Source of the DNA: Acidimicrobiales bacterium
GTDB lineage: Bacteria > Actinomycetota > Acidimicrobiia > Acidimicrobiales > SHLQ01
Assembly (NCBI GenBank): GCA_013002375.1
Contig: JABDJW010000304.1
Location: forward strand, 1-5,261
DNA length: 5,261 nt
Reading direction: 5' to 3'
This document shows positions 4,123-5,261 of this stretch, piece by piece. Position 1 is the first letter of the stretch, and every line of letters starts with the position of its first letter. Both the position numbers and the translations under genes were made by a program. Below the pieces are notes generated by a model. It made no database searches and was not told the origin of the DNA. It saw nothing but the letters and a program-made list of their open reading frames with translations.

Positions 4123-5261
4123 ATGCCCGATGCCGAACCCACCGCTACTGCTCGGCGTGAGCGGTGGCCCCTCGACCAGCGCACCAGCGATGTGCTGTTG
4201 GCCATCGTGTTGACCGGCTTTGCCGTGGTCGCCTTGGCCCTCGACTTGGACGAAGGTGACGCCGCCACGGCCCTGTCGTACCCGTTGGCCATCATTGCTG
4301 CCGGCTCGCTCGCGGCCCGACGCATGTACCCGGCCGCGGTGCTCGCGACGGTCGTCGCCGGCCGACTGTTGTTGATCTGGGACGTCGGGAACGAGGTGGC
4401 ACTGGCACCGGCTGCGGCGGTGGCGCTCTACACGGTGGCCCGGCACAGCGAACGCAAGGTTGGCCTGCTCACCGCAACCGCGGGTGCACTGGTGATGGGC
4501 GTTGCGGCCGCCGCCTTGGGCGATGAGGTCTTCGGGCGCGAGCTGCTCGGTGAAGCAGCGCAGGGGTTCCTGCCCATCGCAGTCGGTGACGCCGTCCGCT
4601 CCCGCGCCGACCGGGTTCGCGACCTGATCGAATCGGAGGCCGAGGCTCGGGTGCAGGCCGAACGGCTCCGAATCGCTCGGGATCTGCACGATGTGGTCGC
4701 CCATGGACTGTCGACGATCGCGATTCAGTCGGGGGTCGCCGCCCACCTGCTCGATCGCGACCCGAATCAGGCCCGGGAAGCACTCGACGTGATCAACGCC
4801 ACCGGGAAGTCGTCGCTCGAAGAGCTGCGGGCGATGGTCGGGGTGCTGCGCTCGACGGACGGCGCCGCCTTGCGCCCGACGCCCACCGACCCGAACGACA
4901 TCGGCGAGCTCATCGAAGGAGCCGTTCGGGCCGGGGTGGACGTGTCGTGCGAGATCTCGGGCGCATTCCCCGCCGACGTCAACGACGCGGCAGTGGTCGC
5001 AGTGCACCGCATCGTGCAGGAAGCGTTGACCAATGTGGCCCGTCATGCCGCGGCGGCGCGGACGGTGGTCCGCCTCGACCACGGCGACCACGAGGTGACC
5101 GTCGAGGTCCACAATGAACGCCCGCCGGGAAGACCGGGCGCGGTGGCGTCGACCGGTGTCGGTATCGTCGGGATGCGCGAACGAGCCGCATCCATGGGCG
5201 GGAGCCTGGATGCCGGCTCCACCGCTGATGGCGGGTACCAGGTTGTCGCCATCGTGCCCTA
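4123..5261 (+). CDS. Membrane sensor histidine kinase, HisKA_3 (NarL-partner) class, 3' end at window edge
   Basis: The ATG at 4123 is preceded by GAGGA (4111-4115) with a 7-nt gap. The frame stays open to the window end: 379 codons, then 'TA', very probably a stop codon, since these kinases end a few residues after the G-G-(F/Y)-x-V segment seen here. The N-terminal half has about five membrane helices (~23-40, 48-65, 70-86, 91-106, 113-131) with short loops and no large extracellular sensor. A helical linker (~158-184) leads to the dimerisation box R-D-L-H-D-V-V-A-H-G-L-S, with phospho-acceptor H189. The ATPase domain shows the N box Q-E-A-L-T-N (N304) and a C-terminal G box G-V-G-I-V-G-M-R-E-R. 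Such kinases autophosphorylate on His and pass phosphate to LuxR/NarL-type regulators. The partner gene is expected just downstream. The signal sensed cannot be told. The gene diverges from the MsrQ-like gene. Confidence 0.92.
   Translation, partial: MPDAEPTATARRERWPLDQRTSDVLLAIVLTGFAVVALALDLDEGDAATALSYPLAIIAAGSLAARRMYPAAVLATVVAGRLLLIWDVGNEVALAPAAAVALYTVARHSERKVGLLTATAGALVMGVAAAALGDEVFGRELLGEAAQGFLPIAVGDAVRSRADRVRDLIESEAEARVQAERLRIARDLHDVVAHGLSTIAIQSGVAAHLLDRDPNQAREALDVINATGKSSLEELRAMVGVLRSTDGAALRPTPTDPNDIGELIEGAVRAGVDVSCEISGAFPADVNDAAVVAVHRIVQEALTNVARHAAAARTVVRLDHGDHEVTVEVHNERPPGRPGAVASTGVGIVGMRERAASMGGSLDAGSTADGGYQVVAIVP

Noticed and set aside
3184..5112. A 642-codon open frame on the minus strand
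   Set aside because: It is antisense to the histidine kinase (which has clear H, N and G boxes and a ribosome site) and runs through the MsrQ-like gene in a wrong frame. Its translation is Arg/His/Gly/Pro-rich without domains.
5101..5160. Lack of a clear D-x-G motif in the kinase ATPase domain
   Set aside because: Many actinobacterial kinases of this class have an N-x-x-P-P-type stretch here and still keep the terminal G-x-G-x2-G-M-R-E-R box, so this is not evidence of a dead kinase.

Overview
The DNA is strongly GC-rich, with mostly G or C at third codon positions, and the protein families present are typical of free-living Actinomycetota. A lineage such as Acidimicrobiia would fit, but the sequence alone does not settle it. 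There are no mobile elements, CRISPR arrays, tRNAs or rRNAs. The window is a gene-dense chromosomal stretch of signalling and membrane-protein genes, mostly singly transcribed.

Layout: (1) 1-384 (+) is the C-terminal end of a large protein that starts before the window, most like the TPR-like tail of an ATPase/cyclase/LuxR-type signalling protein. (2) 373-837 (-) is a 154-residue protein of unknown function, convergent with gene 1 and overlapping it by 12 bp. (3) 1071-1745 (+) is a short cation-diffusion-facilitator-type metal transporter, divergent from gene 2. (4) 1805-2509 (+) is a NarL/LuxR-type response regulator whose receiver domain lacks the phospho-accepting aspartate. (5) 2583-3278 (+) is a small membrane protein with two copies of the 'conserved TM helix' found in MscS-related channels. 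It starts at a GTG behind a strong Shine-Dalgarno sequence. (6) 2598-3980 (-) holds a ferric-reductase-like/MsrQ-type heme membrane domain in its first ~230 codons. Its frame then has no stop and runs antisense through almost all of gene 5. (7) 4123 to the window end (+) is a membrane histidine kinase of the HisKA_3 class. It is divergent from gene 6, and the window ends two bases (TA) into what is probably its stop codon.

There is no single obvious pathway. The shared theme is envelope function and signalling: metal efflux, a channel-like protein, a heme membrane protein, a sensor kinase and an atypical regulator. The kinase's partner regulator probably lies just past the right edge. The regulator at 1805-2509 is a poor candidate because it lacks the phosphorylation site. 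The points most worth a second look are that phosphosite-less regulator, the missing stop and missing heme-ligand histidine of the MsrQ-like gene, and a palindrome lying across the start codon of the metal transporter.
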